DNA of 64,000 nt from Pelodictyon luteolum (GCA_020721225.1 DYNE01000010.1:1-64000), one strand, 5' to 3'; positions 37,620 to 46,205 are shown, numbered from the stretch's first letter. Translations and numbers: made by a program. The notes: generated by a model not told the origin, from the letters alone.

Positions 37620-37967
37620 TCACGTCTCTGCGTCAGGCAGGAATGATGTCCGGTCAAAAAGAGCCGGCAAACCAAGCTCCTCGGAAACTGCGTCATGAAT
37701 CGCTTTGCTGAACATGCTGAAATCATCTTCAGGAACGATCAGGGACACAATTCCCAGCATAATGATCATCGGCGCTGAACTCCGGCTCGATTTGTCGTCG
37801 GCATACTGCTCTTCCCGGCGATAACACTCATCCATGATCTGAAAAAGGGTATGCTTGTGCAAAACAACCATCGCATACCGATAATGCAGATGAAAGGCCC
37901 CGCACGTGCACTTCTGAACCAGACAAGCGGAATGGCACCCGTTACTCTTCTTTCCTTCCGATTTCAT
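37620..37967 (-). CDS. Unknown Cys/His-rich protein in the iron cluster
   Basis: This 115-aa protein has an N-terminal cluster C11, C15, C20 and C22 followed by two histidines (FHLHYRY), which looks like a metal-binding site, and a further Cys-Tyr (DECYRR). The second half contains a hydrophobic stretch and is acidic toward the end. A strong AAGGAGG ribosome-binding site lies 6 nt before ATG 37967, so it is surely translated. I do not recognise a family. Its position between feoC and flavodoxin suggests an iron-related role. Confidence 0.65.
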   Translation of the reverse strand: MKSEGKKSNGCHSACLVQKCTCGAFHLHYRYAMVVLHKHTLFQIMDECYRREEQYADDKSSRSSAPMIIMLGIVSLIVPEDDFSMFSKAIHDAVSEELGLPALFDRTSFLPDAET

Positions 37968-37986
37968 AGATTCCTCCTTTTTAATA

Positions 37987-38011
37987 TTTAATTAGACTTT
38001 ATATAATTAAA
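37987..38011 (-). promoter_or_regulatory. AT-rich dyad upstream of the Cys-rich gene
   Basis: TTTAATTA (37987-37994) and TAATTAAA (38004-38011) are perfect 8-bp half-sites separated by 9 nt, 20-44 nt upstream of the start codon and just past a terminator. It is a candidate operator for a metalloregulator such as Fur, but no match to a known box is claimed. Confidence 0.35.
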
Positions 38012-38021
38012 TCATAAGACA

Positions 38022-38051
38022 CAAAAAAAACGGTATGAGTGACAAACCGTT
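38022..38051 (-). terminator. Terminator after feoC
   Basis: AACGGT (38029-38034) and ACCGTT (38046-38051) form a 6-bp stem with an 11-nt loop, followed on the minus strand by T8. It separates the feo transcript from the Cys-rich protein/flavodoxin unit. Confidence 0.65.
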
Positions 38052-38075
38052 CATCGTCATTTCCTGTGCTGACTG

Positions 38076-38300
38076 TCAACCATCTACCCATTGATACCAG
38101 GTCACATGATCTCCTCCGCATTTTCCGCAGCAGGTACCTGAAAAAGCATCGCCGGCTTTCTTTTCGACCTTGCCTTTTCTTACCCAATGATCGAGCATCG
38201 ACTCCACGGTTCCTTTATCGGTATTGAAATGTCCTGCAATCTCGCCGACAGAAACCCGGTTTCTCTCTATGAGAAACCCCTTGAGATCTGTAAGTGTCAT
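38076..38300 (-). CDS. feoC: FeoC-like winged-helix protein
   Basis: This 74-aa small winged-helix protein has its HTH at residues 16-45 (VSVGEIAGHFNTDKGTVESMLDHWVRKGKV). The cysteine cluster C57, C58, C61 is characteristic of FeoC, which can bind a [4Fe-4S] cluster and modulates FeoB. It follows feoB by 78 nt in the same direction. Regulation of transcription is possible but unproven in the family. Confidence 0.85.
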   Translation of the reverse strand: MTLTDLKGFLIERNRVSVGEIAGHFNTDKGTVESMLDHWVRKGKVEKKAGDAFSGTCCGKCGGDHVTWYQWVDG

Positions 38301-38378
38301 ACGTTAACATGATTGGTTATATGAAAAGGGGCTGCCATACCGGCCAACCCCTCAGCGCGTCAATAAAAAACCTGTCGG

Positions 38379-40739
38379 TCAGGAGCGGCTTTTTCCGTAA
38401 GCAAAACCCCGCCCCTTGAGATACATCAAGCCTACTGCGATGGCACCCGCTAACATCATTGCTCCTATCCAGGATGCGGAAGAAACCGGATGCGCAGCGA
38501 ATGTTGCCGCCTGGTATGTGATAACGGCAAAGAAATATGCAAGCCCTGTCGTCCATGCGCCGGCAAAAAGCGTCCAGCCGAGGTTCGTTTCGCGATAGAC
38601 TGCCGCGATAGCGGCCGAACAGGGAAAATAGAGCAGAATAAAAACCAGATAAGCGAACGCCCCTGCCGTTCCGTCGAAAAGCGATACCATAGAACCAAAT
38701 ATGGAAGTGCTGACCTCCTGCTCTTCAGCAACGACTTTCGTATCGGATACATCCCCGATCGAGATTCCAAGCGGATCGAGCAAAGTTTCGGTTATACCGG
38801 CAAGATTTTCAGGAATAGTGGCGGCTGCTTTCGACATCGCTCCGAAAAGGCTGAACGATTCATCCTCTTCCGCGTGACTCTCGTCACTTGCCGACATCTG
38901 CCCGTAAAGGTTGTCGAGCGTACCGACGACAGCTTCTTTTGCAAAAATGCCGGTAAAGAGACCTACAGCAGCCGGCCAGTTATCCTGACTGACACCAAAG
39001 GGTTGGAATACCGGAGTAATCGCCTTTCCGGTAGCCGAAAGCACTGAGCGCTCTGTATCTTCATTCCCGAAAGATCCATCCGTACCGAGAGAATTCATGA
39101 AACTCAGCACCATGATGACTGGCACAAGAACCTTCCCCGCTTTGAAAAGAAACGACTTCAGCCGCTCCCACACCCTGATGGCGATACCCTGCAGCGTCGG
39201 CAGGTGGTATGCCGGCATCTCCATGATAAACGGAGAAACCTCACCCCTGAGCAGGGTGTTTTTAAGGATGAATCCGGTCAGAACGGCAACAGCGATTCCC
39301 ATCAGATAAAGCAGAAACACGAGATTCTGCCCTCCTGCAGGAAAGAATGCCGCTGCGAAAAGCGCATAGACCGGCAGCCTCGCCCCGCATGACATGAACG
39401 GAACCATCATGATCGTCATGAGCCGGTCTCGTTCATGGTTCATGGTACGAGCAGACATGATTGCAGGAACCGAGCAACCGAACCCTACAAGCATCGGAAT
39501 GAACGCCTTGCCGGGAAGTCCTATTGCCCTCATACCACGGTCCATAACATAGGCAGCCCTTGCCATGTATCCTGAATCTTCAAGAACGGAAAGAAAAATG
39601 AACATGAATCCGATTGGAGGAATAAAAGTAGCCATAGTCTGCAATGCACCGCCGAGCCCCCCTGCAAGGATGGTCACCAGCCACTCCGGAGATCCGAGGG
39701 ATGAAAGCAGAAGCCCGAATCCATTAACGAACAACGCTCCGGCCGCGATATCGAAGAAATCGATGAAAGCGCCGCCGACATTGATGGTAAACAGGAACAT
39801 CAGGTACATCACGAGAAGAAAAACCGGAATACCGAAAAACCGGTTAAGTACCACCTGATCGATACGGTCACTGAACGTCACCACTTTTTCGCGACTCCTT
39901 TTGACTGCGCTTTCCGACAGATCGCCGACAAAACGGTAGTGCGTATCGGCTATGACGATATCCGCATCATCTCCGAGCTGACCGGCAACCGCTTCGCGAC
40001 GGTGCACGACAAGCTCACGCACGGAGGGATCAAGCCGTGCCTCAAGATGATCGTCGCCTTCGAGTAACTTGAGCGCCAGCCATGCCGGATCGTACTGCAT
40101 CGCGCCGGCTGCTGCGGAAACCTCGGCCGACATCTCCCTGATCGCCTTGTCAAGCGGCCCCGGATAGGTAACACGCCCGCCTGCAACCCGTTTTTCCACA
40201 ACACCTTTTGCGATAGCCGACTTCAACTCATCAACACCATCTCCTCGTGAAGCGACAAGAGAAACAACCGGAGTCCCGAGTCGCCTTGAAAGTTCGGCAA
40301 CATCGGTCTCGATACCTTTTTCCGCAGCAACATCGATCATGTTGAGCGCAACGACTACCGGAACATGCATTTCAAGCAGCCTGCTCGTCAGATACAGATT
40401 CCGGTCAGGATTCGAAGCATCGACAATATTGACGATCAGATCAGCTTCACCGGATAAAATATAGTCCCGGGCAATCTCCTCATCCTGCGAGAGTGCGGAG
40501 AGTGAATAAATCCCCGGCAAATCGACAAGTTCGAAGCGGACTCCGTCACGCATAAAACGCCCTGTCTTCTTGTCGACCGTCACGCCGGGCCAGTTTCCGA
40601 CCCTCTGGTTCAAACCGGTCAACGCATTGAAAAGAGTTGTCTTCCCGCAATTCGGATTACCGACAACCGCAACGACGAAGCTTTTAAGCTTGACGCCCTC
40701 CGGTCTCACTGCCGCCCCAATCATTTCTTCAGTCTGCAT
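38379..40739 (-). CDS. feoB: Ferrous iron transport protein B
   Basis: This 786-aa Fe(II) transporter has an N-terminal G domain: G1 GNPNCGKTTLF, G3 DLPGIYSL and G4 NMIDVAAE. A regulatory linker follows, then a membrane domain with two Gate motifs (FGCSVPAIMSARTM and FTGIFAKEAVVG). FeoB is the major anaerobic iron importer. ATG 40739 overlaps the FeoA stop in TGATG; a GTG one codon upstream is possible. Length fits the family. It is the central gene of the iron cluster. Confidence 0.96.
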   Translation of the reverse strand: MQTEEMIGAAVRPEGVKLKSFVVAVVGNPNCGKTTLFNALTGLNQRVGNWPGVTVDKKTGRFMRDGVRFELVDLPGIYSLSALSQDEEIARDYILSGEADLIVNIVDASNPDRNLYLTSRLLEMHVPVVVALNMIDVAAEKGIETDVAELSRRLGTPVVSLVASRGDGVDELKSAIAKGVVEKRVAGGRVTYPGPLDKAIREMSAEVSAAAGAMQYDPAWLALKLLEGDDHLEARLDPSVRELVVHRREAVAGQLGDDADIVIADTHYRFVGDLSESAVKRSREKVVTFSDRIDQVVLNRFFGIPVFLLVMYLMFLFTINVGGAFIDFFDIAAGALFVNGFGLLLSSLGSPEWLVTILAGGLGGALQTMATFIPPIGFMFIFLSVLEDSGYMARAAYVMDRGMRAIGLPGKAFIPMLVGFGCSVPAIMSARTMNHERDRLMTIMMVPFMSCGARLPVYALFAAAFFPAGGQNLVFLLYLMGIAVAVLTGFILKNTLLRGEVSPFIMEMPAYHLPTLQGIAIRVWERLKSFLFKAGKVLVPVIMVLSFMNSLGTDGSFGNEDTERSVLSATGKAITPVFQPFGVSQDNWPAAVGLFTGIFAKEAVVGTLDNLYGQMSASDESHAEEDESFSLFGAMSKAAATIPENLAGITETLLDPLGISIGDVSDTKVVAEEQEVSTSIFGSMVSLFDGTAGAFAYLVFILLYFPCSAAIAAVYRETNLGWTLFAGAWTTGLAYFFAVITYQAATFAAHPVSSASWIGAMMLAGAIAVGLMYLKGRGFAYGKSRS

Positions 40740-40966
40740 CACTGCACCTCCTCGACAAGAATTCCTTCAACCTCATGCTTTCGAAGCGAGAGCCTGTAGT
40801 TTCTCACCAGCACCTCCATAGGGTCACCAAAAGGCGCAACGCCCTCGACCCGGATCACCTCTCCGGCCAAAACCCCCATATCGATAAGCCTTTTACGCAA
40901 TGCCGGCACGGCCTCTATCCTGAGAACCCTGCCGGCCTGCCCTTTTTTCAGTTCAGATAAATTCAT
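40739..40966 (-). CDS. feoA: FeoA-like protein (first copy upstream of feoB)
   Basis: This 75-aa SH3-like FeoA domain (MNLSELKKGQAGRVLRIEA, then LRKRLIDMGVLAGEVIRVEG) probably binds the FeoB G domain to control transport. Stop and start are coupled to feoB on one side and to the second FeoA on the other by short overlaps. Two FeoA genes in tandem occur in several anaerobes. Confidence 0.9.
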   Translation of the reverse strand: MNLSELKKGQAGRVLRIEAVPALRKRLIDMGVLAGEVIRVEGVAPFGDPMEVLVRNYRLSLRKHEVEGILVEEVQ

Positions 40967-41265
40967 GACAATATTCTCCTTACGATAATTTCCATTGCAG
41001 TACGCTTGTCAAGCGCCATTTTACCATCTCTTACCCTGAGCAGCAGCGGCACCCCGGGACTGTTCTGCACGACTTCTACAATCTGGCCGGGCGAAAACCC
41101 CATCTCGGACAAACGGGAGGAACGCTGCCCCCCCCTGCCGTACCGGCCGGAGACACAGCTGCCCTCCTTATCGTCACCAATCGAACCACCATGACGGCGA
41201 AGACCATGCCTCACACCGACAATCTCGCCAGACTCGCCGCAAGTCAGCATCGCTAAAGGACACAT
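40963..41265 (-). CDS. feoA: FeoA-like protein, Cys-containing N-terminal extension
   Basis: This 100-aa FeoA-domain protein has a core at about residues 30-98 (SGRYGRGGQRSSRLSEMGFSPGQIVEVVQ). The first 25 residues carry Cys residues (MCPLAMLTCGESGE) not present in the other copy. ATG 41265 is preferred because GAGGGGGAG lies about 6 nt before it; a GTG one codon upstream is also open. It lies between the porin gene and the other FeoA. Confidence 0.85.
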   Translation of the reverse strand: MCPLAMLTCGESGEIVGVRHGLRRHGGSIGDDKEGSCVSGRYGRGGQRSSRLSEMGFSPGQIVEVVQNSPGVPLLLRVRDGKMALDKRTAMEIIVRRILS

Positions 41266-41286
41266 CACACTCCCCCTCTTCGTTTA

Positions 41287-42288
41287 TTAAAATTCCATAG
41301 CCAGCTGCAGCGTCACCATATCGCTCTTCGCAAGATCATCGTTCTTCTGGTGCAGATACTCCAACGCAACCGTCGCCTGCTCTGCAAGATCGTAAGCAAG
41401 CGTAGCGCCATACTGCTCTTTCGCTCCGAAATCCTCAGCTCCTGCATAGCGCAATGCGAAGTGCATCGGAAGCGGGAGATCGTAACCGATCTCGACGTTG
41501 TAAGCCTGAGGTTTCAAGCCTGCAATATCGCCATCCGAAAACTCCCCGGCGGCCGCCAGGTATTCGGCTCGGAACTCGAAACTGCCGAATCCGGCAATAC
41601 CGTAAATACTGTACCCGCCGACAAAATCCGAGGTCTCGCCAAAAGAGGAATCATAAGAGTCCTGCAAACCGTCGGTATCGGAGATGTTGCTGATATACGA
41701 AGCTCCAAGACCGTAACGGATCGACTCATTCACCTCGCCAGCAGCGCTGATGGATGCAACGATGGTGTTGATGTCGTCTGTACCGATTTTCTGCACATCG
41801 CCCTTCATGACCGCGACCGAAGCCGTGAGCGGATCTGCTTCGAAACCAACCCTGAGGGTTGCATGATGCTTTGTTTCACCAAGTTCGAGGGTCAGGGGAT
41901 CGGAAATCATGCCTGTAGCAAAATTTCCGAAGGCCTGGGTCATACGACCGGCTTCCGCGAAGAAAGGCATATCCTCTTTTTTCATTCTGATATACGCTTC
42001 ATCGACGATCAACTCGTCATCACCGTCCTCCTCATAGAGAAGCACTGCACGCGCACTTAGCCAGTCCGTCACCTTCGCGTCAAGATCAAGCTCGAAAGTT
42101 GCAAGAGAGAGATCAGTCGAGCTGCCATCTTCCGTGTCGGCATATGAACCTTCTACCTCGACAAGTCCGGATACTGTTACCCCCTTCACTATCTCGATTT
42201 TTCCAGCCCCGCTTTCGGCAGCTGTAACGGGTGAGGCAAGAAGAATGCCAAGACATGCAAGAATAATGGATTTTTTCAGCGTTCTCAT
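41287..42288 (-). CDS. Outer-membrane porin, LbtU-like (siderophore/metal) family
   Basis: This 333-aa beta-barrel protein has a signal peptide (MRTLKKSIILACLGILLASPVTA, cleaved near residue 23) and ends in aromatic F, as barrel proteins do. Alternating polar/hydrophobic strands fill the rest. It resembles the LbtU siderophore-receptor porin family found next to iron genes; the family placement is from overall pattern and context. It is first in the feo operon, so it probably lets iron or an iron chelate cross the outer membrane. Confidence 0.75.
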   Translation of the reverse strand: MRTLKKSIILACLGILLASPVTAAESGAGKIEIVKGVTVSGLVEVEGSYADTEDGSSTDLSLATFELDLDAKVTDWLSARAVLLYEEDGDDELIVDEAYIRMKKEDMPFFAEAGRMTQAFGNFATGMISDPLTLELGETKHHATLRVGFEADPLTASVAVMKGDVQKIGTDDINTIVASISAAGEVNESIRYGLGASYISNISDTDGLQDSYDSSFGETSDFVGGYSIYGIAGFGSFEFRAEYLAAAGEFSDGDIAGLKPQAYNVEIGYDLPLPMHFALRYAGAEDFGAKEQYGATLAYDLAEQATVALEYLHQKNDDLAKSDMVTLQLAMEF

Positions 42289-42348
42289 ATCAATATATTT
42301 GGTTGGAAATATCTGCTATCTAAAATTATTCAACAAATATATTGATAT
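42287..42348 (-). promoter_or_regulatory. 15-bp inverted repeat over the porin start codon
   Basis: ATATCAATATATTTG (42287-42301) and CAAATATATTGATAT (42334-42348) are perfect complements 32 nt apart. The first arm includes the AT of the start codon. The arms are AT-rich and could be two operator half-sites for an iron regulator, or an mRNA hairpin hiding the start codon. Confidence 0.45.
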
Positions 42349-42374
42349 TTAGATCAGATACAAATAAATCGAAT

Positions 42375-42407
42375 AAAAAAGATAAACCCCGGATATACCG
42401 GGGTTTA
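42375..42407 (-). terminator. Terminator of the tol-pal operon
   Basis: TAAACCCCGG (42383-42392) and CCGGGGTTTA (42398-42407) form a 10-bp perfect stem with loop ATATA. The minus strand continues with TCTTTTTTATTC. It is downstream of cpoB. Confidence 0.85.
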
Positions 42408-42433
42408 CTCTCTGCCTGATTTCATTAACTCTC

Positions 42434-43201
42434 CTACAGAAGCTTCTTCTTTGCAAGTAGAGCCTCCGGAGATGATGGATAAACGCTGACGACATCCCTG
42501 AAACGAGCCCGGGCATTTACCTGATCGCCTAACTGCTCGAAAGCAAGAGCCTGCTTGTACAATGCTGTCGGCCGTTTATTGCTTTTGGTGTATTTGGCGA
42601 TAACGACCTGATACTCAAGAACGGCTTTTTCATACCATTTTTCGTTGAAGTAGCTCTCTGCGATAGTAAACTGAGCATCGTCAACCAAATCCGATTTCGG
42701 GTAGGTCTGCATAAGCAACAAAAAGCTGTCCCTTGCCGCAGAGAAGCTTTTTTTACCAAGCTTCTGCAGACCATCTTTCAAAAGCTCACTATCAGTCAAT
42801 GCAGATGAGGATTTCACGCTTTCAGGGCCTGCTGAAACGCCAGCATCCGGCTTCGTTATTGCCGTTTTTTGCACCCCGGACCCAAGCAGCTGCTCGATTT
42901 TCAGTAACCGCGTATCGATATTATCCAACTTATGAACGAGCAGCGAATCTTCAAGACCAAGACGGCCGAACACCTGCTGATTTTTGTAATCCATTTCATC
43001 AAAACGGCCCTTCAGTTGAGCAATCTCATCACGAACCTGTTGTACATCTGAATATGAGGCCGCTGACTGGGATCTTACCGTTTCCGTTTCAGTCTTCAGC
43101 TTTTTGACATCATCGGCAACAACGACAAATTCCGACTTCGATGCGCATGCGTTTAAAACAAACACAGGAAGCAGCAATAAAAAAGCGCGATATGTTTTCA
43201 T
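42434..43201 (-). CDS. cpoB: Tol-Pal system protein CpoB/YbgF-like, lipoprotein
   Basis: This 255-aa protein has a lipoprotein signal (lipobox LNAC, C at about residue 19), a coiled-coil N-terminal half (about residues 28-105), then TPR repeats near the C-terminus (LFKDGLQKL-like and SYFNEKWYEKAVLEYQVVIAKYTKSNKRPTALYKQALAFEQLG). This order is that of CpoB, which coordinates peptidoglycan synthesis with outer-membrane constriction. It is the last gene of the operon. Confidence 0.87.
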   Translation of the reverse strand: MKTYRAFLLLLPVFVLNACASKSEFVVVADDVKKLKTETETVRSQSAASYSDVQQVRDEIAQLKGRFDEMDYKNQQVFGRLGLEDSLLVHKLDNIDTRLLKIEQLLGSGVQKTAITKPDAGVSAGPESVKSSSALTDSELLKDGLQKLGKKSFSAARDSFLLLMQTYPKSDLVDDAQFTIAESYFNEKWYEKAVLEYQVVIAKYTKSNKRPTALYKQALAFEQLGDQVNARARFRDVVSVYPSSPEALLAKKKLL

Positions 43202-43255
43202 AGGTCAAACAAAAAATTGATCATCATAACGAAGTATTCTGTCAAAAAACAGCCC

Positions 43256-43765
43256 TTACTTTACAACAAAATGCGCCCGCCTGTTTTTGGCCCAGGCCTC
43301 TTCGTTCTGGCCTTTGTCAAAAGGACGCTCCTCGCCATATGTAACCGTCTCAAGGCGTGATGCTGAAACGCCAAGTCTGGCTATAAATTCTTTAGCAGTT
43401 ACAGCCCTGCGATCGCCAAGAGCGATATTGTATTCAGAAGTTCCTCTGTCATCGCAATGTCCTTCGATAACAACAGATTTTCCGGCATTGCTCTTCAGCC
43501 ATGCTGCATTTTGCGTTAATCGACTCTGTGCTTCGGCAGCGAGAATTGAACTGTCATAATCGAAAAAAACATCCCCGAGAGGGCCTGTCTGCCATTCGTC
43601 AAATCCATACGATCCCGATGATGACACTGTACCTGAAGAAGATCCGCCCTGCATTGAAGAAGATGAATCTGTTCCGCTATCCGTAGGGGTTACGGCACTT
43701 TTTGATGAACAACCAGCCGTTGCTATCATGGCTATTATTAAAAATCCCTTAATTCCGGTTTTCAT
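43256..43765 (-). CDS. pal: Pal-like OmpA-family lipoprotein (second copy)
   Basis: This 169-aa lipoprotein has a lipobox TAGC near residue 18, a Ser/Thr/Gly-rich linker, and a C-terminal OmpA-like peptidoglycan-binding domain with [19 protein letters not shown] and [24 protein letters not shown] 43765 is supported by AGGA 5 nt upstream; an open frame extends further but has no sense. It lies 83 nt behind the first pal and after a terminator. The two share about the same domain but have different linkers. Confidence 0.9.
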   Translation of the reverse strand: MKTGIKGFLIIAMIATAGCSSKSAVTPTDSGTDSSSSMQGGSSSGTVSSSGSYGFDEWQTGPLGDVFFDYDSSILAAEAQSRLTQNAAWLKSNAGKSVVIEGHCDDRGTSEYNIALGDRRAVTAKEFIARLGVSASRLETVTYGEERPFDKGQNEEAWAKNRRAHFVVK

Positions 43766-43790
43766 GGCGTCCTGGTATTTAATCATGAAT

Positions 43791-43820
43791 AAAAAAAGGG
43801 CAGACATGACTGCCTGCCCC
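43791..43820 (-). terminator. Attenuator/terminator between the two pal genes
   Basis: CTGCCC and GGGCAG arms (43814-43819 with 43798-43803) are followed on the minus strand by seven T. Read-through would be needed for the second pal and cpoB, or they have another promoter. Confidence 0.6.
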
Positions 43821-43848
43821 ATAGGATCGATAAAGCAGTCTGATAAAA

Positions 43849-44316
43849 TTACTTACCCTGGCCTACGAAATGAGCCCTTCTGTTCTGTGCCCATGAAGCT
43901 TCATCATGGCCAAGAGCAAACGGACGCTCTTCACCGTAGCTTACTGTCTGCATCCTTGCAGGATCAGCGCCGATATTGACCATATAATCCTTTGCTGCGT
44001 TTGCACGACGCTCACCAAGAGCCATATTGTATTCGTTGGTACCTCTTTCATCGCAATGTCCCTCAACGATAAGAGTTCCCGCTACATTCTGCTTCATCCA
44101 GTCAAAGTTTTTCTGAAGCTGCTCAACTGCTTCTGCACGGAGTTCTGATTTATCGTAATCAAAGAAAATATCTCCAAGCTCAACAGAAGGTGGTGGCGGC
44201 GGTGGCGGTGGTAACGGCACAGGAGCAACAACGACATCTTTCTGGCAGCAACAGGCTCCAAGAAAGAGCATGCCAGGAATAAACAGGCTTCTGAGTAGTG
44301 GTTTTACGGTTCTCAT
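43849..44316 (-). CDS. pal: Peptidoglycan-associated lipoprotein Pal
   Basis: This 155-aa lipoprotein has lipobox LGAC at about residue 21, then a run of Cys and a Pro-rich linker (eight consecutive Pro, about residues 35-43). Its OmpA-like domain ([19 protein letters not shown], then [21 protein letters not shown]) binds peptidoglycan and TolB, anchoring the outer membrane. It follows tolB by 35 nt, as in classical tol-pal operons. Confidence 0.95.
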   Translation of the reverse strand: MRTVKPLLRSLFIPGMLFLGACCCQKDVVVAPVPLPPPPPPPPSVELGDIFFDYDKSELRAEAVEQLQKNFDWMKQNVAGTLIVEGHCDERGTNEYNMALGERRANAAKDYMVNIGADPARMQTVSYGEERPFALGHDEASWAQNRRAHFVGQGK

Positions 44317-44351
44317 GCTTCCCCCTTTTTAAGGTTATTTCAAAAATAGTA

Positions 44352-45686
44352 TTAACGGAACAAAGACCAGGATGGCTGCATCTGCTCACCATCCATCTGC
44401 AATAAACGCCTCTGGCTTTCTCCTGTCGAACTCATAATGTATAACTTCTTGCCGCCCTGACGATTAGACGTAAAGACTATCATACTGCCGTCCGGAGACC
44501 ACGACGGTGATTCATTCTCACGAACACCACTGGTAAGCCGTTTTAATCCCGTACCATCGGCATTTATAACAAATATATTGATTTCCCCACTTTTTTCCCA
44601 TGTCGAATATGCAATTTTATCGCCCGAGGGAGACCAGGATGGCTGCGTATTGTATCGACCACTGTAGGTAAGCCTGCGAGTCTGGCCCGACTGCACATCC
44701 TGAATAAAAATCTGGGGCATACCGTTTCTTGACGAAACAAAAGCCATCAGCTTTCCATCCGGTGAAAATGTAGGTGATACGTCAATTCCGCGACTGTTGG
44801 TCAATCTTCTGGAGATGCCTCCATCCATGCGGACAAGATAAATTTCCTGATCTCCTTCGAATGAGAGGGTCGTAGCCACTTCGCTGCCGTTTCTCCACCC
44901 CGGATCGACACTGACCCCATTCTTGCCAACAGCAGCAATACTGTTGTCGGACATGCTCCTGATATACAATGTAGGTTTTCCTGAAGTATAAGAGGTATAA
45001 GCAAGACGCGTTCCATCTGGAGAAAATACGGGAGTAAGTGAAATCGAGCGGAAATTTGTCAACTGCTGGATACCCTGTCCATCAAAATCACACTGGTAAA
45101 TCTCCTTGGATCCGGTCTTGTTCGATACGAATACGATCTTGCTTCCGAAATATGATTTTTTCCCGGTCAGCAACTCTATAAGATCGGCGCAAAAAGCATG
45201 TCCCATTGCACGAAGCTGATCTTCCGAACCGGTATAGGTTTTCTTCATCAGCAACTTTGTGCCGAAGGTGTCGTAGACCTCCATGCCGAGGTTAACCTTT
45301 CCGGATTTCCTTGAAACTGTACCTCCGGCATAAACTTCGGCACCTACAGAACTCAGCGCTCCAAAATTCAAGGAGGAACCCTTACCGTCACCTCCTGTCC
45401 TTATATTTGAAGGCGGAGGCAATACAGAAAACAAATCGGAAAAAATCAATCCATCCTTTATGATGGCATCGAGATTCTGGGCCAAACCGGACTCCTTGCT
45501 TCCTTTTGAAGCCGATCTGTCGAGAACAAGAGCTACCTTACCGGCTCCCTGTTTTCGAATTGCTATATACTCTCCGGCAGCTTCCGCATGAAGAGAAGGA
45601 GAAATAAAGACAAAACTCAGTAACATCAGAACCAGTACCAAAACAACAGTTGTACCACTTCCCTTATCTGGAACAATAATAGTCAT
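44352..45686 (-). CDS. tolB: Tol-Pal system periplasmic protein TolB
   Basis: This 444-aa periplasmic protein has a signal peptide (hydrophobic stretch at about residues 12-32), an N-terminal alpha/beta domain and a six-bladed beta-propeller of PD40 repeats. Successive blades contain the motif FSPDGTRLAYTS, FSPDGKLMAFVSSR, WSPSGDKIAYSTW and WSPDGSMIVFTSNR. TolB connects TolA to Pal. Length matches the family. It is separated from tolA by about 190 nt, unlike most genes here. Confidence 0.95.
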   Translation of the reverse strand: MTIIVPDKGSGTTVVLVLVLMLLSFVFISPSLHAEAAGEYIAIRKQGAGKVALVLDRSASKGSKESGLAQNLDAIIKDGLIFSDLFSVLPPPSNIRTGGDGKGSSLNFGALSSVGAEVYAGGTVSRKSGKVNLGMEVYDTFGTKLLMKKTYTGSEDQLRAMGHAFCADLIELLTGKKSYFGSKIVFVSNKTGSKEIYQCDFDGQGIQQLTNFRSISLTPVFSPDGTRLAYTSYTSGKPTLYIRSMSDNSIAAVGKNGVSVDPGWRNGSEVATTLSFEGDQEIYLVRMDGGISRRLTNSRGIDVSPTFSPDGKLMAFVSSRNGMPQIFIQDVQSGQTRRLTYSGRYNTQPSWSPSGDKIAYSTWEKSGEINIFVINADGTGLKRLTSGVRENESPSWSPDGSMIVFTSNRQGGKKLYIMSSTGESQRRLLQMDGEQMQPSWSLFR

Positions 45687-45878
45687 GTTTCAAATATAAT
45701 TAACCGTTATCTTATACTACTAAATATCTTTGTGAGAACAAAACCATCTTATGTCGCGCCGTGGGCAGCTGAAACGGCCTCCAATGTCATGTACAGTAAA
45801 TATGAACTGTAATACCAAATTATTACTCCGACAGCAAACCACATATTTTCGGTAATATACCGTTCAAAATACTGAAAA

Positions 45879-46205
45879 TCACATATCGATACCTTCAGGA
45901 GTAAACACAAAACCTATCGATAATCCTCCCGAACCATATTCCGAGGGCAAAGGCGGCAAAGGAGAAGACCTGTCAAGCGCCTTTTTCACCGAGTTGTTCA
46001 GATATTCGCTCGGAGCTCTTCTATCATAACGAATTTCATGTATCGTACCGTCACCCAGAATAGTAATATGCACATAAACCTCCATCCCATAACTATTCTG
46101 AAGCATTTTAGATGAAAATTCCCAATTTTTTTGAATTATCGCAGCTATTTTAACTTTATATTGATCAACGGTTCCCCCCCCCTCTGCCAGAACCGACACT
46201 TGCAC
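45879..46205 (-). CDS. tolA: TolA C-terminal part (out-of-frame continuation)
   Basis: This 108-aa reading frame carries a TonB/TolA C-terminal fold: TVDQYKVKIAAIIQKNWEF, then GMEVYVHITILGDGTIHEIRYDRRAPSEYLNNSVKKAL. It has no sensible start or signal and begins inside the glycine-rich end of the upstream tolA frame. It is best read as the second half of TolA, displaced by one base relative to the first half at a run of nine G. With eight or eleven G the two would be one protein of about 315 aa. Confidence 0.75.
   Translation of the reverse strand: MQVSVLAEGGGTVDQYKVKIAAIIQKNWEFSSKMLQNSYGMEVYVHITILGDGTIHEIRYDRRAPSEYLNNSVKKALDRSSPLPPLPSEYGSGGLSIGFVFTPEGIDM

Noticed and set aside
40739-41265. 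Single fused FeoA-FeoA protein
   Set aside because: The two frames differ and are separated by an ATGA overlap, so they are two proteins.
45792-45811. TACAGT-N8-ACTGTA dyad between tolA and tolB
   Set aside because: Only 6-bp arms and more than 100 nt from tolB; too likely by chance.
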